In this document: positions 37,735 to 49,030 of the stretch, one piece after another
How the letters are laid out: every line of letters starts with the position of its first letter
How positions within the stretch are numbered: position 1 is the first letter of the stretch
Origin: Capsicum annuum
Taxonomy: Eukaryota; Streptophyta; Magnoliopsida; Solanales; Solanaceae
Assembly: GCF_002878395.1 (NCBI RefSeq)
Contig: NC_061118.1
Coordinates: 87,793,604-87,857,603 of the forward strand
Direction: 5' to 3'
Length of the DNA stretch: 64,000 bases
Notes under the pieces: generated by a model
Seen by the model: the letters and a program-made list of their open reading frames with translations, nothing else
Told to the model about the DNA's origin: nothing
The model's database searches: none
Translations under genes and position numbers: made by a program

Positions 37735-37739
37735 GAAGT

Positions 37740-38494
37740 TGTTGGTCGAAATTGGTTTTTTTGTTGTGTTGCTCAGTTCTTTCAGCTTTGTCGGTGTTGC
37801 TGTTTTGCTCATGATATTATTGTTGTCGATATACAAATGAGGGAAAAAGGATATGGATTGTGGACTGGACCGGGTCATTGTTGGTTTTAAGAAGAATGTA
37901 GGCTACTTCAGTGTTTAATTGGGCTTGAGTTGGTTGATTAAAATAATTAAAAATGGAATGGAGGCTGGACTTGACTTGGGCTATTTATTAAATAGCCAAT
38001 AAATAAAATTTAGACAATTATATTTAAATTTTAGCCTAAATAAAATTCAAATGACCAATTGCATTGCAATCATGGTCGAATTGATTCCAATTAGGGTCCA
38101 ATTAAATAAATTGAATAAATTAAAATAACATTTGAAGCAAATTAACAACTAATTCAATCCTGAGTTTCTTGATTTTATAAAATCAAACAAATATCTTTCC
38201 AAATAAATTATATTATTATTTTTTAAAGAATAAATTATATCTAAAGTAAGAACTTACATGTTTGAATTAATTTTAAAGATAATTCTTGATTAAAATTTGA
38301 TATTCCGTCAAATAAATATTTATTTAACAAAATTATATGATTTCGTATAATTGAATATGAAAATATATAATCGTTACATAAAGTGGCAAAAATTACCTAG
38401 ATAAATGGATAAAATAAATGATGTGATTTTATTTACAATTTAAAGAAATTCGAGACTAAACTTAGTAGTTGAGGGCAAAAATTAGGTGTCAATA
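37740..38494 (+). repeat. R1 LTR, copy B, right segment
   Basis: Matches 4321-5116 of copy A through to the end word GTGTCAATA (GTGTCAACA in copy A). Together with 24761-27402 it gives one 3.40 kb LTR. In copy A the ATCAT duplication and the gypsy-1 RT follow; here different sequence follows. Confidence 0.88.
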
Positions 38495-39296
38495 ACTGCC
38501 CCATCCCTTTAGATAGGGAGAATGCAAGTAAACCTGGGCAAAGGAAGGTTGACATACCTAATTTTTGTCTTCCCACAAATTTATTTCTGAAAAAAGGTTG
38601 GTTATTGCACAAGTTTTGGAGTTATGTCCGGACCTCGGAATCAGGTTTCCTACATATCTCGATTTGTATGAGAATTCATGCCACTTGTAGTTCATAAAGC
38701 TTGATTTAAGGCACGATATTCAATAAATCCACAAGCTATCTCAATTTTAGAGTTTTTGATAAAACAAAAAAGTTGGGAAATAAAGGGATTTGGGGGTTGG
38801 TTGGAATGCAGTCAAGTTTTCAAAATATAGCCCAGCCTACATATCCCCGAGATTCAAGGAATCAGACTGCTTGTAGTTTGACTCAATCGGTAGAAAAAGT
38901 TGTCTTTTATTTGAGACAATCTTTGGCTCAGGATGAGTGACAAGTTGATCGAGTTGTAGAAAAGAGGCTTGTAACCTCTTAACCACGAATATGGGATCCT
39001 TCACATCCATAGGTAATAACTTACCTGGACATAATTTCCAAAACTCTAGGTGCCCTATCACTCGAATTTGAAAGAAAGAGAAGTTTATCCTCGGTATGAG
39101 TTTAAAAATATCTTGAAGGTGAAGCTGAAATCAGAATATCCAAAATAGTCATATGCCTTCTAACAGGGATGTGGTTGGATAGTGGTAGAGATCATCCTTT
39201 AGCCTACGTCCAAAGAGTTTGGCGCCCCTCTCTAGACTATATCCCATTTTTCTGCTAAGAAAGAGTTCCACGTTATGTTATGTCATATTAAATGCT
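38495..39296 (+). other. Non-coding interior following the R1 LTR
   Basis: Starts ACTGCCCCATCCC right after the LTR end. I see no PBS that I can match to a tRNA with confidence and no coding sequence. A motif of the type CCTACATATC(T/C)CGA with a nearby GGAATCAG word occurs twice, at about 38634-38665 and 38837-38875. The style resembles the untranslated interior of large Tat/Ogre-like gypsy elements in Solanaceae (from memory, not checked), which would make R1 copy B a 5' LTR plus interior rather than a solo LTR. Confidence 0.5.
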
Positions 39297-39745
39297 GATG
39301 ATATCCTCGACGCCAATGTATGCTATCTCGCATGTCAACAGATATTAAATATTGATGATATCCTCAATGACAGCATTTGCTATCTCGCATATCAACAGAT
39401 ATTAGATGTTGATGATATCCTCGATGCTAGGATATGCTATCTCACGTGTAAACAAATATTAAATGTTGATAATATCCTCGACGCTATTATATGCTATCTC
39501 ATGTGTCAACAAATATTAAGTATTGATGATATCCTTGATGCCAGCATTTGCTATCTCGCCTGTTAACAGATATTAGATGTTGATGATATCCTCGACGCCA
39601 GCATATGATATCTCGTGTGTCAATAGATATTAAATACGGATGATATCCTCAACACCAACTATGTTATCTCATGTGTCAACAGATATTAAATATTGATGAT
39701 ATCCTCGACACCAATATTTGTGTCTCGCATGTCAACAGATATTAA
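39297..39745 (+). repeat. Tandem array, 57-bp unit, about 8 copies
   Basis: Units begin GATGATATCCTCGA and restart at 39297, 39354, 39411, 39468, 39525, 39582, 39639 and about 39696; the last is shortened. 57 is a multiple of three, so one frame reads as a 19-residue repeat (DDILDA..CYL..QQIL) but with stops after five units. I regard the translation as incidental. Confidence 0.9.
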
Positions 39746-40103
39746 ATGGCCCTCTTGGCGATGATATGAAATGACCCTCTTGGCAATGATATGAGATGCC
39801 GAAATGACCCTCTTGGAAATGATATGAAATATCCCTCTCGGTAATGGCATAAAATGGCCCTCTTGGCAATGATATGAAATGGCCTTCTTGGTAATGATAT
39901 GAAATGGCGCTCTCGGAAATGACATGAAATGGCCCTCTTGGCAATGATATGAAATGGCCTTCTCGAAAATGGGATGAAATGGCCCTCTTGGCAATGCTAT
40001 GAAATGGTCCTCTCAGCAATGACATTAAATGTCCCTCTTGGCAATGATATGACATGGTGCTCTCGAAAATAGAATGATATGAAATGGTTTTTCCGGTGAT
40101 TTG
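39744..40103 (+). repeat. Tandem array, 25-bp unit, about 14 copies
   Basis: Unit AAATGGCCCTCTTGGCAATG plus ATATG, repeated about 14 times with one 8-bp interruption near 39795-39803 and drift towards the right end. It starts where the 57-bp array stops. Because 25 is not a multiple of three, all frames give a 25-residue repeat; no coding role is suggested. Confidence 0.9.
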
Positions 40104-41051
40104 AAAACAGTTTCATCTGAGTTCGTTTATCTGCATTTTACTTTCTACATGTACCTGTACTCAAGATAGACAATTAGTAAACACAATGTCGCTCTCACTG
40201 GCGACCACAGACAAGCTTTATGACAGTTTAATGACGAAGACTGAGCATCATGATTTGAATGACATATGCCACTATTAATCTTCTCTTTCTGAATAAATAA
40301 TTAAATAGCAAATCCATCGGAAGCAAGTAAACGGTGTAAAGTCCTTATTTGGGGATTACTGAAATACCGTTTACTTCGCTTCAAGGCAAATTTTGAGGAT
40401 GACTTTCTGCTCTTCCTCCTATTGAGCGATCCTTTTGATTATCATATTTATCATGCTGACTCCCTTGAATGCCCCTGCGCTTAAAGTAAATATTTAGTAG
40501 ACACAAAGTCTCTTTTTCTAGAGACTATTTTATAGGAAAATTCTAAACACAGTATTCATAAAGAAGATAAGGCACCTTTGTTTATCCTTCATGGTCTTAA
40601 GAAATGAGATAGACAATTTAAAAGGACCTTGATAAATGGATATTAAACCCGACTTTAGGACTACCCAAATACCATTCTTGAGCATTATATGTTTTGGTGT
40701 GGCTCGCAAATCGCTTGGGTATTTTTGAAAAAGATTTACATTTTTATGTATAGATCCCTGCATCTACAGAAAAATGATTAGTCCTGAGTGAAACTACTTT
40801 GTGTTGACCTCCTTCGATCCTTGGTTTGCTTCTCACCATCTTTCGGGTACTCCGTCATGTTGGAACTTCCACCCCGACTCGCTATCCCAATAGATGCCTA
40901 GGCAACTATTAAGTAAAAGATTTGTACAGATATTTGAAAATAGTCTTAATTTTAAAAACTAGTTTCACTTATCATCATCATATATGGCTTGCGTTGAAAT
41001 CCTTAAAATGGGATTTTCGTTGTCGTTGATATTATTGTTGTCATCGTTGTT
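40104..41051. other. Unassigned non-coding sequence
   Basis: No coding motif or LTR terminus recognised. It may be further interior of the R1 element up to about 40940; from 41020 a run of TTG/TCG triplets leads into the inverted repeat. Confidence 0.4.
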
Positions 41052-41393
41052 GTTGGCGGGGTGGTGGTGTTACAATATAAGGTTGTGATTATTGAGGTGT
41101 CTAGATTTCATGGGGTAACGATCTATGCCAGTAGCTTGGTGAAGAAACCCGAAAGGCCTTACTTGTAGAGTAACTGTGGTTTTGCAACCATGTTTGATGC
41201 ATTATCTCCTTTGTCTTGATTACTAATCTGAGCCTTTTTATCAGAAGTTTCTGTTGTATCTATATATGTACATCTACTTATACAAGGCCTTTCGGGTTAA
41301 TTCACTAAGCTACTGGCATAGATTCGTTACCCCATGAAATCTAGACACCTCAATAATCACGACCTTATATTGTTACACCACCACCCCGCCAAC
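41052..41393. repeat. Near-perfect inverted repeat, ~109 bp arms, 123 bp loop
   Basis: Left arm 41052-41160 starts GTTGGCGGGGTGG and ends AAAGGCCTT; right arm 41284-41393 is its reverse complement with about 6-8 differences. The loop 41161-41283 has no ORF. It could be a MITE or foldback element with long terminal repeats, or an inverted duplication; I see no convincing target duplication. Transcribed, it would form a long hairpin. Confidence 0.9.
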
Positions 41394-41412
41394 CTTATAT
41401 ATATATATATAT

Positions 41413-41954
41413 TGTCATGACCCGACCTCGAATCTAGTCGTGATGGGTATCTTAAGTCCGCCGAGGGCCAGAGACCACCCCCATAGCTTGTCCAAAATAT
41501 AACCCAAACAACAACGGATGATAGCTAAACATAATAATAAGATAATCAAAGTAACTCAAAGACAAGCTCTAAGAGTCAACAACAACCATTTCAAAAATTT
41601 TGTCCATAAAAGCCTCTAAAAAAACAAATATTAATCTAAGTTGGACATGCCCCCAAAAATAGCCAAAATAACCCAAAGAAATAGTCTAAGACATAAAATA
41701 ATCCAAGCAGTAATGGGCCTTCCGGAAGAAGGAGGCTCACCACTTCAAGTTGACCGACTGATGAATTGGAATCACCTAACACTGTGCAAGGAAGTTGAAG
41801 CATCCTCAGAACTTACATTATGAAGCAATGTAGCATACTAGGATGTTTAGCGAGGTGAGAGCTAGTATGTAACTCGGGGGATAAGGGATAATATAATGAT
41901 GCCATTTCAAATCATCCAAAATAGTTTCAATATACATGTTCACATACATGCATT

Positions 41955-42033
<79 letters not shown>

Positions 42034-43579
42034 TATGCCCTACGGATCAAGGTTTAGCATGAGATTTGAAACCATTAACCTGGATTGTGTAGCTCTACCA
42101 TCATAAGAACAACTATGGGAAATATGGTTTCAGCTTCCCCCACCGAAAGGGCCCCAGTACGTGTAGCCGCACTAACCAGAGATATCCAAGGAAGGTCGGG
42201 GAATCCATGATCTTACGCCATTCTGGATACAAATATATAAAGTGTGACAAATGCACACAGTCATCAAGACCCCCATGCCGGCAAATGTGATTTTCAATTT
42301 TGGTCCTCTCGGGACCTCCACCTTCACGGCGAGCTATACAACTCCCTTTAAGCCCAATTAAAACATTTACATATAACCCAATCATTTAATTGATAAGCCA
42401 TTCATCAAGGCATTGCCAAATGGTATTGTCATACCAATTCAAACTTGCAAGCAAATTTCATTATGCCATCATCTTGGGGGAATCCACGGCCCCAAAACTC
42501 CATTATCCATCAACTTGGGGAAATCTATGAACCCTGAGTATTTAATTAAATCATATCATGGCCACTAGGTCCTTTCAAAGCCATTTATAGTCCTTTAACC
42601 TTTTATGCAATGCATTAGTTTAGAAAAATGGGCAAAAAACATATTTCAAAATCAATTATGCAAGTGGGTTGAGGTGATTCCCAATTCCAAGATTAACAAT
42701 CCATTTATTTGAGGGAATCCACGACCCCCAACCCATCCATCATGCCCATGTACCCCAATGGGTTTTAAAATTCACCAATCAAGCATAAACACTGCAAGTA
42801 TATCATGGGAATACCATTTAGACAAATACAATCCAAAACCCTTAACCCAACATTCAAAATAAAACCTTTAAAACCATGGAAATACCAAGCCATTGTATGA
42901 CATAATGAAAACACAAGTTTATATGGAGAGACACATGCTTGAGACACCAAGAATGTTTAGAGGAAATTACCCGTTGAGCCCTAGATGACCAATCCCTTGA
43001 AAAACCCTAATTGTTCTTTCTTAGGGATTTAAGAGAAAACAGAGGTGTATTTTATTTGTGTTGGGGTAATAATGAGGCCCTAAATATGTTTTATGGCCAT
43101 GGCCCATAATTTGGGAAAGAGAAAAATAACCAAAGTACCCCTCAATTAAAATGCCAGAAAAATAGTCGTTAGTGACTACTAGTCATTGTACGAATTGTAA
43201 GGACTCGTTACGAGTCATCACCATGACTTGTGGTATGGAAAATAACTTAGGACAATCTTACTGCTAAGTTTACGAGTTCTACACCACGACTGGTGACCAG
43301 ACCTATTAACTTGTAGGTATAGTCGTAGTCTCAGCAAAAATAATGGACTTTCACACTGGTGGGACCTCGAGTCCCACCTTATGGCTCATAATGTCTCACC
43401 CCGACTCCTAAGGTCTTAATCATATTTAGGATAGAAACTTTGGGAAGCCTACTGGTCAGATAACAACTGGATACCTATTACTCATGAGGAGCCTTCACGA
43501 CTCATCACCTAAGTCGTACCCTGTATAGGGAGCTCTAAACTCAAAAAAAATTCAGGATTCCAAAATCTGGGGTATTACA
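41413..43579 (-). repeat. 3' LTR of gypsy F, 2167 bp
   Basis: Minus strand starts TGTAATACCCCAGATTTTG at 43579 and ends CGGGTCATGACA at 41413. Same overall plan as the gypsy-1 LTR but clearly diverged. The block of TACGAGTC/ACGACTC-like palindromic words lies at 43165-43530. Contains the compound microsatellite at 41957-42030. Confidence 0.85.
41957..42030. repeat. Compound microsatellite (TA)n(GA)n
   Basis: About 20 TA units followed at 41997 by 17 GA units, inside the gypsy F LTR. Confidence 0.97.
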
Positions 43580-43597
43580 TAACCCCACCCCCCAAAG
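43580..43597 (-). other. Polypurine tract of gypsy F
   Basis: Minus strand TTTGGGGGGTGGGGTTA next to the LTR start. Confidence 0.75.
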
Positions 43598-44465
43598 ATC
43601 ATTCATCCGCAAATGATGATTCAAGGCACCCATTAGCATGAATACAAGACAGGATACAACCACTTAACCACACACAGATTCAAAAAATGATAAGAACAAA
43701 AAATGGGAACCCATAACTCAAACACTTTCATCCAATGCAGGGAACAAGAACGGATATTTGGACTTTATGTCCTCTTCAGCACCCAAGTAGCTGCTTCCAT
43801 CTTTTGATTCCTCCAAAGGACCTTCACCAAAGCCACATCCTTGGTCCTCAACCTACGAACTTTCCTATCTAAAATCTCAACCAGGACTTTCTTATAAGAC
43901 AAGGAATCTAAATTACCAATATCCTCAATAGGCACAATTAATGAAGGATCACCCACACACCTCATCAACATCGACACATGGAACACTATACAAATAGAAG
44001 ACAAACTCATGGGAAATTCCAACTCATAAGAGATATTCCTAACTCTCCTCCAAATCAGATAGAGACCAACATAATGGGGACTGAGTTTGCCCTTCTTTCA
44101 AAATTGCATTACTCCCTTCATAGGAGAAACTTTCAAGAACACCCAATCAGAAACTTGAAACTCTAATTCACTTTGCCTCACATCTTCATAAGACTTTTGG
44201 AGACTTTGGGCAGTCTTAAGACTGTCCCTAATCACCTTCACCTTCTCCATGGCTTGGAGAAGCAGTTCAAGACCAAAAAACTAGTTTCACTAACCTCAAA
44301 CCACCCAATAGGAGACCTACACCTTCTACCATAGAGAAACTAGAAAGAGCCATCTAAATACTCAAATGATAACTATTATTATATGCAAACTCGATGAGAG
44401 AAAACTGATCCACCCAACTATCTCCAAAATCAATCACACAAGCTCTTAGCATATATTTTAATGTC
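43598..44465 (-). pseudogene. gypsy F integrase C-terminus and chromodomain
   Basis: Minus strand. Chromodomain words YKKVLVEILDRKVRRLRTKD and VALVKVLWRNQ at about 43890-43795; FHVSMLMRCVGDPSL upstream (about 43970-43925). A GPY/F region lies at about 44090-44040 in another frame. Further up are remnants of the integrase end (Y-N-N-S-Y, about 44380). At about 44465 it is fused to an RNase H region: the integrase core and zinc-binding domain are deleted. Confidence 0.8.
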
Positions 44466-45043
44466 AGAGGAAAGCCCATAACTAACTACCTCCATAATGT
44501 CTTTGCTCTATCCCATATATATAATGGTGTCAAATCTTTAGAGCAAAGCCCATAACTAACAATTTCAAGTCATGCGTCAGATAATTCTTCTCATGAACCT
44601 TAAGCTATCGGGAAGAATAAACCATAACCTTACCACACTGCATCAACACACAACCTAGTCTTACACTAGATGCATCAAAATAAACAACAAAACCATCAGT
44701 ACCTTCGGACAGGGTCAAAATAGGAAAAGAAGTCAATTTATCCTTCAAGTTCTCAAAGCTACCCTCACAAGAATCATACCACAAGAACATAACCTTTTTT
44801 GAGTCAACTTAGTCAACGGAGTAACGATAGAAGGAAAACTCTCCAAAAACCTCCTATAATACCCAACCAAGCCCAAGAAGCTCAGAATATCAGTTGGAGA
44901 TGTGGATCTAGGCCATCTCGTTACCACCTCAACTTTCTGTGGATGTACGTTGATCTCCATACTAGATACAACAAGCCTAAGAAAAGTCACAACATCCAAC
45001 CAAAAATCACAATGATAAAACTTGGCATACAATAGCTGATCCT
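44466..45043 (-). pseudogene. gypsy F RNase H and RT 3' part
   Basis: Minus strand. RT: YAKFYHCDFWLDVVTFL (about 45030-44980), FLGLVGYYRRFLESF (about 44885-44840). RNase H: FDASSVRLGCVLMQCGKV (about 44690-44630). The upstream RT, protease and gag are absent: at 45043 the sequence runs into the gypsy G LTR. A GCAAAGCCCATAACTAAC-type word occurs twice (about 44472 and 44543) next to the internal deletion. Confidence 0.8.
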
Positions 45044-47368
45044 TGACACGACCCAAACCGAGGCCTTATCGTAATGGGCACCTTAAGTCAAACAAGGACT
45101 GGAGGCCACCCCGCTATTTAACCCAACCAACCTACGATCATGACATAACCAAGATAATAACCAAGTCCATATCTAACAATAACTTAACATACCCAAGTCC
45201 ACAGTTTGTCCATACAAAACCTCTAAAAACAACTTAAGAATATTTGGTCGGGACATACGCCTGACCATAGACAAAACCAATATCCAAGTCTAACTAAATA
45301 AAGACATAAAAAAACTCAAATAAGAAATGAAGCCTTCTGAAATATGGAAGCTCACCTCTTCAATTCACCGCAATCTATTCCTGAGTTCAATCACTGAGTA
45401 AGAGGTGTAAGAAAATAACCAACACCTACATCGCGTGGGAATACAGCATCGAAAATGGTTAGCAGTTGGAGCGCTAGCCTGTAACTCAATGGTAAGGATA
45501 AAATAGTGCCAATAATTCAAAACTATTCAACCAATACATATAACTAATACAACACATACATATACATATATATATACCATGACGGGGTAGTGAACAAGAT
45601 TAACATAAACCTTTGAAAATATTAACCTAGGTTGTATAGCATAATCATCATAGAACAAGGCACCTACGGGCTATATGGGTCCAGCTCTCCCCTAACTGGA
45701 AGGGCCCCAATACGTATAGCCACACAAACTAGAGAATATACATAATTGTATATGACTATATGGGAGATTCGAACCTCCCAGCATAATTAAGGTGAAATAT
45801 CACTAATGTATAAAACATGGGGGACTCGAACCTCCCATTCATATATTCATCTGGGGGACTCGAACATCCCGATCATAAGACACCCACACCGGCTACCGCA
45901 GTTTCCAGTGTTAGTCCTTTAGACTCCACTTTCATGGCTCAACTACGCATCCTACTTTAAAGCCCAATTTAAAACTATCATTGAACAAACACAACCATTA
46001 AGCCAATTTCTTACCAACGGCATCCCATTCATATCGTCATACCAACCCCACTTGCAAGCATACAATAATGCCATAACTATTATTGTTCAACATTAGGACT
46101 CGAACCTATTTTTGATACAAAGCCATCAATTTAATTCAACATTAGATACTTGAACTCATTATCAATTAGAGGCATAAATAAATTTAATGTTTAGGAACTC
46201 AAACCCTTCTAACCAACTAAACCACTAATGTTACCACATATCATTACATGGCCAACAAGTCCTTCACAAAACCATTTACCAACCATTCATATCCATTAGG
46301 CCAATACATTATTTAGAACATATTTCAAATCAACTTATGGTCATCAAGACATTTACAAATCATTCATCCTTCATTATCATTCTTATACCAAACATTAGTT
46401 CCAAACCCAATTCATCATATGGTTAGTTTATTCTCTTAGGCATTTTCATAAAAACTTTGAGGGTATGCTATTATCAAGACCAAAATCAATGTAAAAACCA
46501 TCAAGTTTAGGGTTATCCATGACCCATTTGTTAAACCACAATTACCAAGCACCCACATGTGCAAACCATCGTCAAAAACATATATAAACACAATCTAAAC
46601 CAAGCATAAACAATACTCAACCATAAGCAAGAAAACTCTCAATTTTGGTTCCTAAAACCACCATTTAAGAATAATAATTACACATTAGAACACATGATTT
46701 TTATGAACTAACAATGGGGGGAGAGTCACATGCCTTAGACAAGAAGATTCACAGAAAGAACTTGACCCCTTTAGCCTCTAGATGAACATTTGTGGAAATT
46801 CTAGCCCCAATCTTCAAGAGTGTTTAGAAAGAGTATTTGGAATGTTTGATATTTCAAAAGTATGTTATGAGAGGCCACAACATGTTATAGGACGTGGTGA
46901 ATTAAGGGTTTTAGGGTGGGCAATGTCTGGAATACCCTCACCTTAAAAGTTGAAAACTCGGCCATAGGAGGATAGACCACTCCCCTTAAACTGTAACCTA
47001 GGGTATAAGTGGTACCCATATATTATACCCTAGGCCTTATCTTGGGCCTCCATACTACCCAAAATACGACCACACGAGGCTAACTTTTATCCTATCATAC
47101 GAGGAGTACCCTATAACCCATACCCTAGAAAGAATAAACTATGCCAAGTTTAGGGCATTATACGACTTGGCAACATATACCTCATACCCTATCATACAAC
47201 TAGGGAGAGGACTAATTATAACTTGGACAGTATGCAACCAACCTACGCTAATCATCATATGAGAGGAGGAGCCCTAACCATACCCTAGCATACGACTTGT
47301 ACCTTCAAGTCATATCCCGCAACTCAAACTTAGGAAATTCTCTAAGGATCCAAAGCCAAAGTATTTCA
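45044..47368 (-). repeat. gypsy G 3' LTR, 2325 bp
   Basis: Minus strand starts TGAAATACTTTGGC at 47368 and ends GGGTCGTGTCA at 45044, with ATCCT as left flank (45039-45043). Shares its first-half sequence (45044-46010) with the truncated copy 52387-53350. Carries a GACTCGAACCTCCC word three to four times (45760-46100). Palindromic words (CATACGACTTGTACC type) lie at 46970-47330. Confidence 0.85.
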
Positions 47369-47384
47369 ATTCTCCCTCACTTGG
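47369..47384 (-). other. Polypurine tract of gypsy G
   Basis: Minus strand CCAAGTGAGGGAGAAT directly before the 3' LTR. Confidence 0.8.
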
Positions 47385-49030
47385 ATCATTCGTCCTCAAA
47401 TGACGGGTAAAGGTAAGCACAGGCATAAGTTAACACATCATTACACATCAAGCTAACCCTTAATCAAGTTAGAAAATAAAGTCATATAACAAAAATAAGA
47501 AGATCAACACATACCTCAAGCATGAGTTTCCGGAACGTGGAGCAAATTGGATATTGGGACTATATGTCCTCCTCCGCCTCCCAAGAAGCTTCCCCAACCT
47601 TATGGTTCCTCCAAATAACCTTTACCAAAGCCATGTCCTTCATTTGCAATCAACAAACCTGACGCTCCAAGAAATCCATTAAAATCACCTCATAAGATAA
47701 GGAATACGATATACCCAATCTTTTTAAAGGAATAACTACTGAAGGATTACCCACACATTTTCTCAATGTAGAGACATGGAAAACAGGATAAATAGAGCTC
47801 AAACTAGGAGGCAACTCCAACTCATAGGCAACATTACCAACCCATTTCAAAACCAAGTAGGGACCAACATACTGGTGACTAAATTTTCCCTTCTTTCCAA
47901 ACTGCATCACTTACTTCATGGGAGATACCTTCAAGAATACCTAATCTCCAACATTAAATTCTAAATCCTTAGGACTCAAATCCATGTAGGACTTTTGGCA
48001 ACTTTGAGCGGCTTTCAACCTATCACGAATCACCTTCACCTTTTCCAAGGCTTAGTGAACCAAATCAGGGTAAAACAACTTACCCTCACCAACTTCATAC
48101 CACCCAATAGGAGAACGACATCTCCTACCATACAATGTCTCAAAAGGAGCCATGCCAATGCTAGAGTGGTAACTATTATTGTTGGTGAATTCAATCAAAG
48201 GCAAAGGGTCCTACAAAAATAAACCATAATCAATCACACATGCACGAAGCATATCTTCCAATGTCTGAATGGTCCTCTTCGCTTGTCCATCTGACTGCAG
48301 GTGAAAAGTGGTACTAAGGCATACCTTAGTTCCTAAAACTTTCTAAAGTGACTTCCAAAAATGAGATGAGAATAGTGTACCACGATCCAAGATAATAGAA
48401 ACTGGAGCACCATGCAACTTTACAATCTTTGTAAGGTACAACTTATCATAATCCTCCCCGAGTAACTAGTCATCACCTGCAAGAGATGAGCGGACTTGGT
48501 CATTCTATCTATAATGACTCAAATAAAATCACAGATAAAAAGAGCTTTTATCTTATGTGAAATTTATGAAAACCCAAAATGTTGGTAATGTCGGAAGATG
48601 ACCTATTGATTTCAAGACCAGGGAAGACCAATGAAAAAATTCATACTAATTACCTGCCACTTCTATTCGAGCAACTCAATCTCTTGTTACAAACCTCCAG
48701 GTCTCGTGTGTTAAACTTTCATATGTTAACATACCATACACTTAGCCACATAGTTAGCCACATCTCGTTTCATATTATTCCACCAATAAAACTCCCTAAG
48801 ATCATGCTACATCTTCATAGAACCAGGATGAATAGCATAACAAGATCCATGAACTTTAGCCAAAATCCTTTCCCTTAATCCATCGATGTCGAGAACACAT
48901 AGCCTACCTTGGTATCTCAAGATACCATCACCACCAATCATAAAATCAACAACCTTTTGCTGACCCATATCCCTCTTAATCTTTATCAAATCAAGATCCA
49001 ATATTTTTTTTCCTTTATCTCAACAATAAG
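47385..49030 (-). pseudogene. gypsy G integrase and chromodomain
   Basis: Minus strand. Integrase N-terminal part: LRYQGRLCVLDIDGLRERIL and YAIHPGSMKM (about 48925-48807). The core is weaker: segments of the DGQAERT-type region lie near 48290-48250. Then GKFSHQYVGPYLVLKWVGNVAYELELPP (in part; about 47890-47800), a well-kept GPY/F module. A degraded chromodomain follows (about 47700-47590). Stops in every frame. Confidence 0.82.

Noticed and set aside
39219..40055. Repeat proteins (19- and 25-residue repeats) on both strands
   Set aside because: They are translations of the tandem DNA arrays; the frames end by stops and no start context or conserved use of one frame is seen.
39744..40103. CRISPR-like array
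   Set aside because: Repeats are contiguous without spacers, degenerate, and the context is plant retroelement DNA.
45755..45880. tRNA genes
   Set aside because: Only a T-arm-like word repeats; no acceptor stem, D arm or anticodon arm fits around it.
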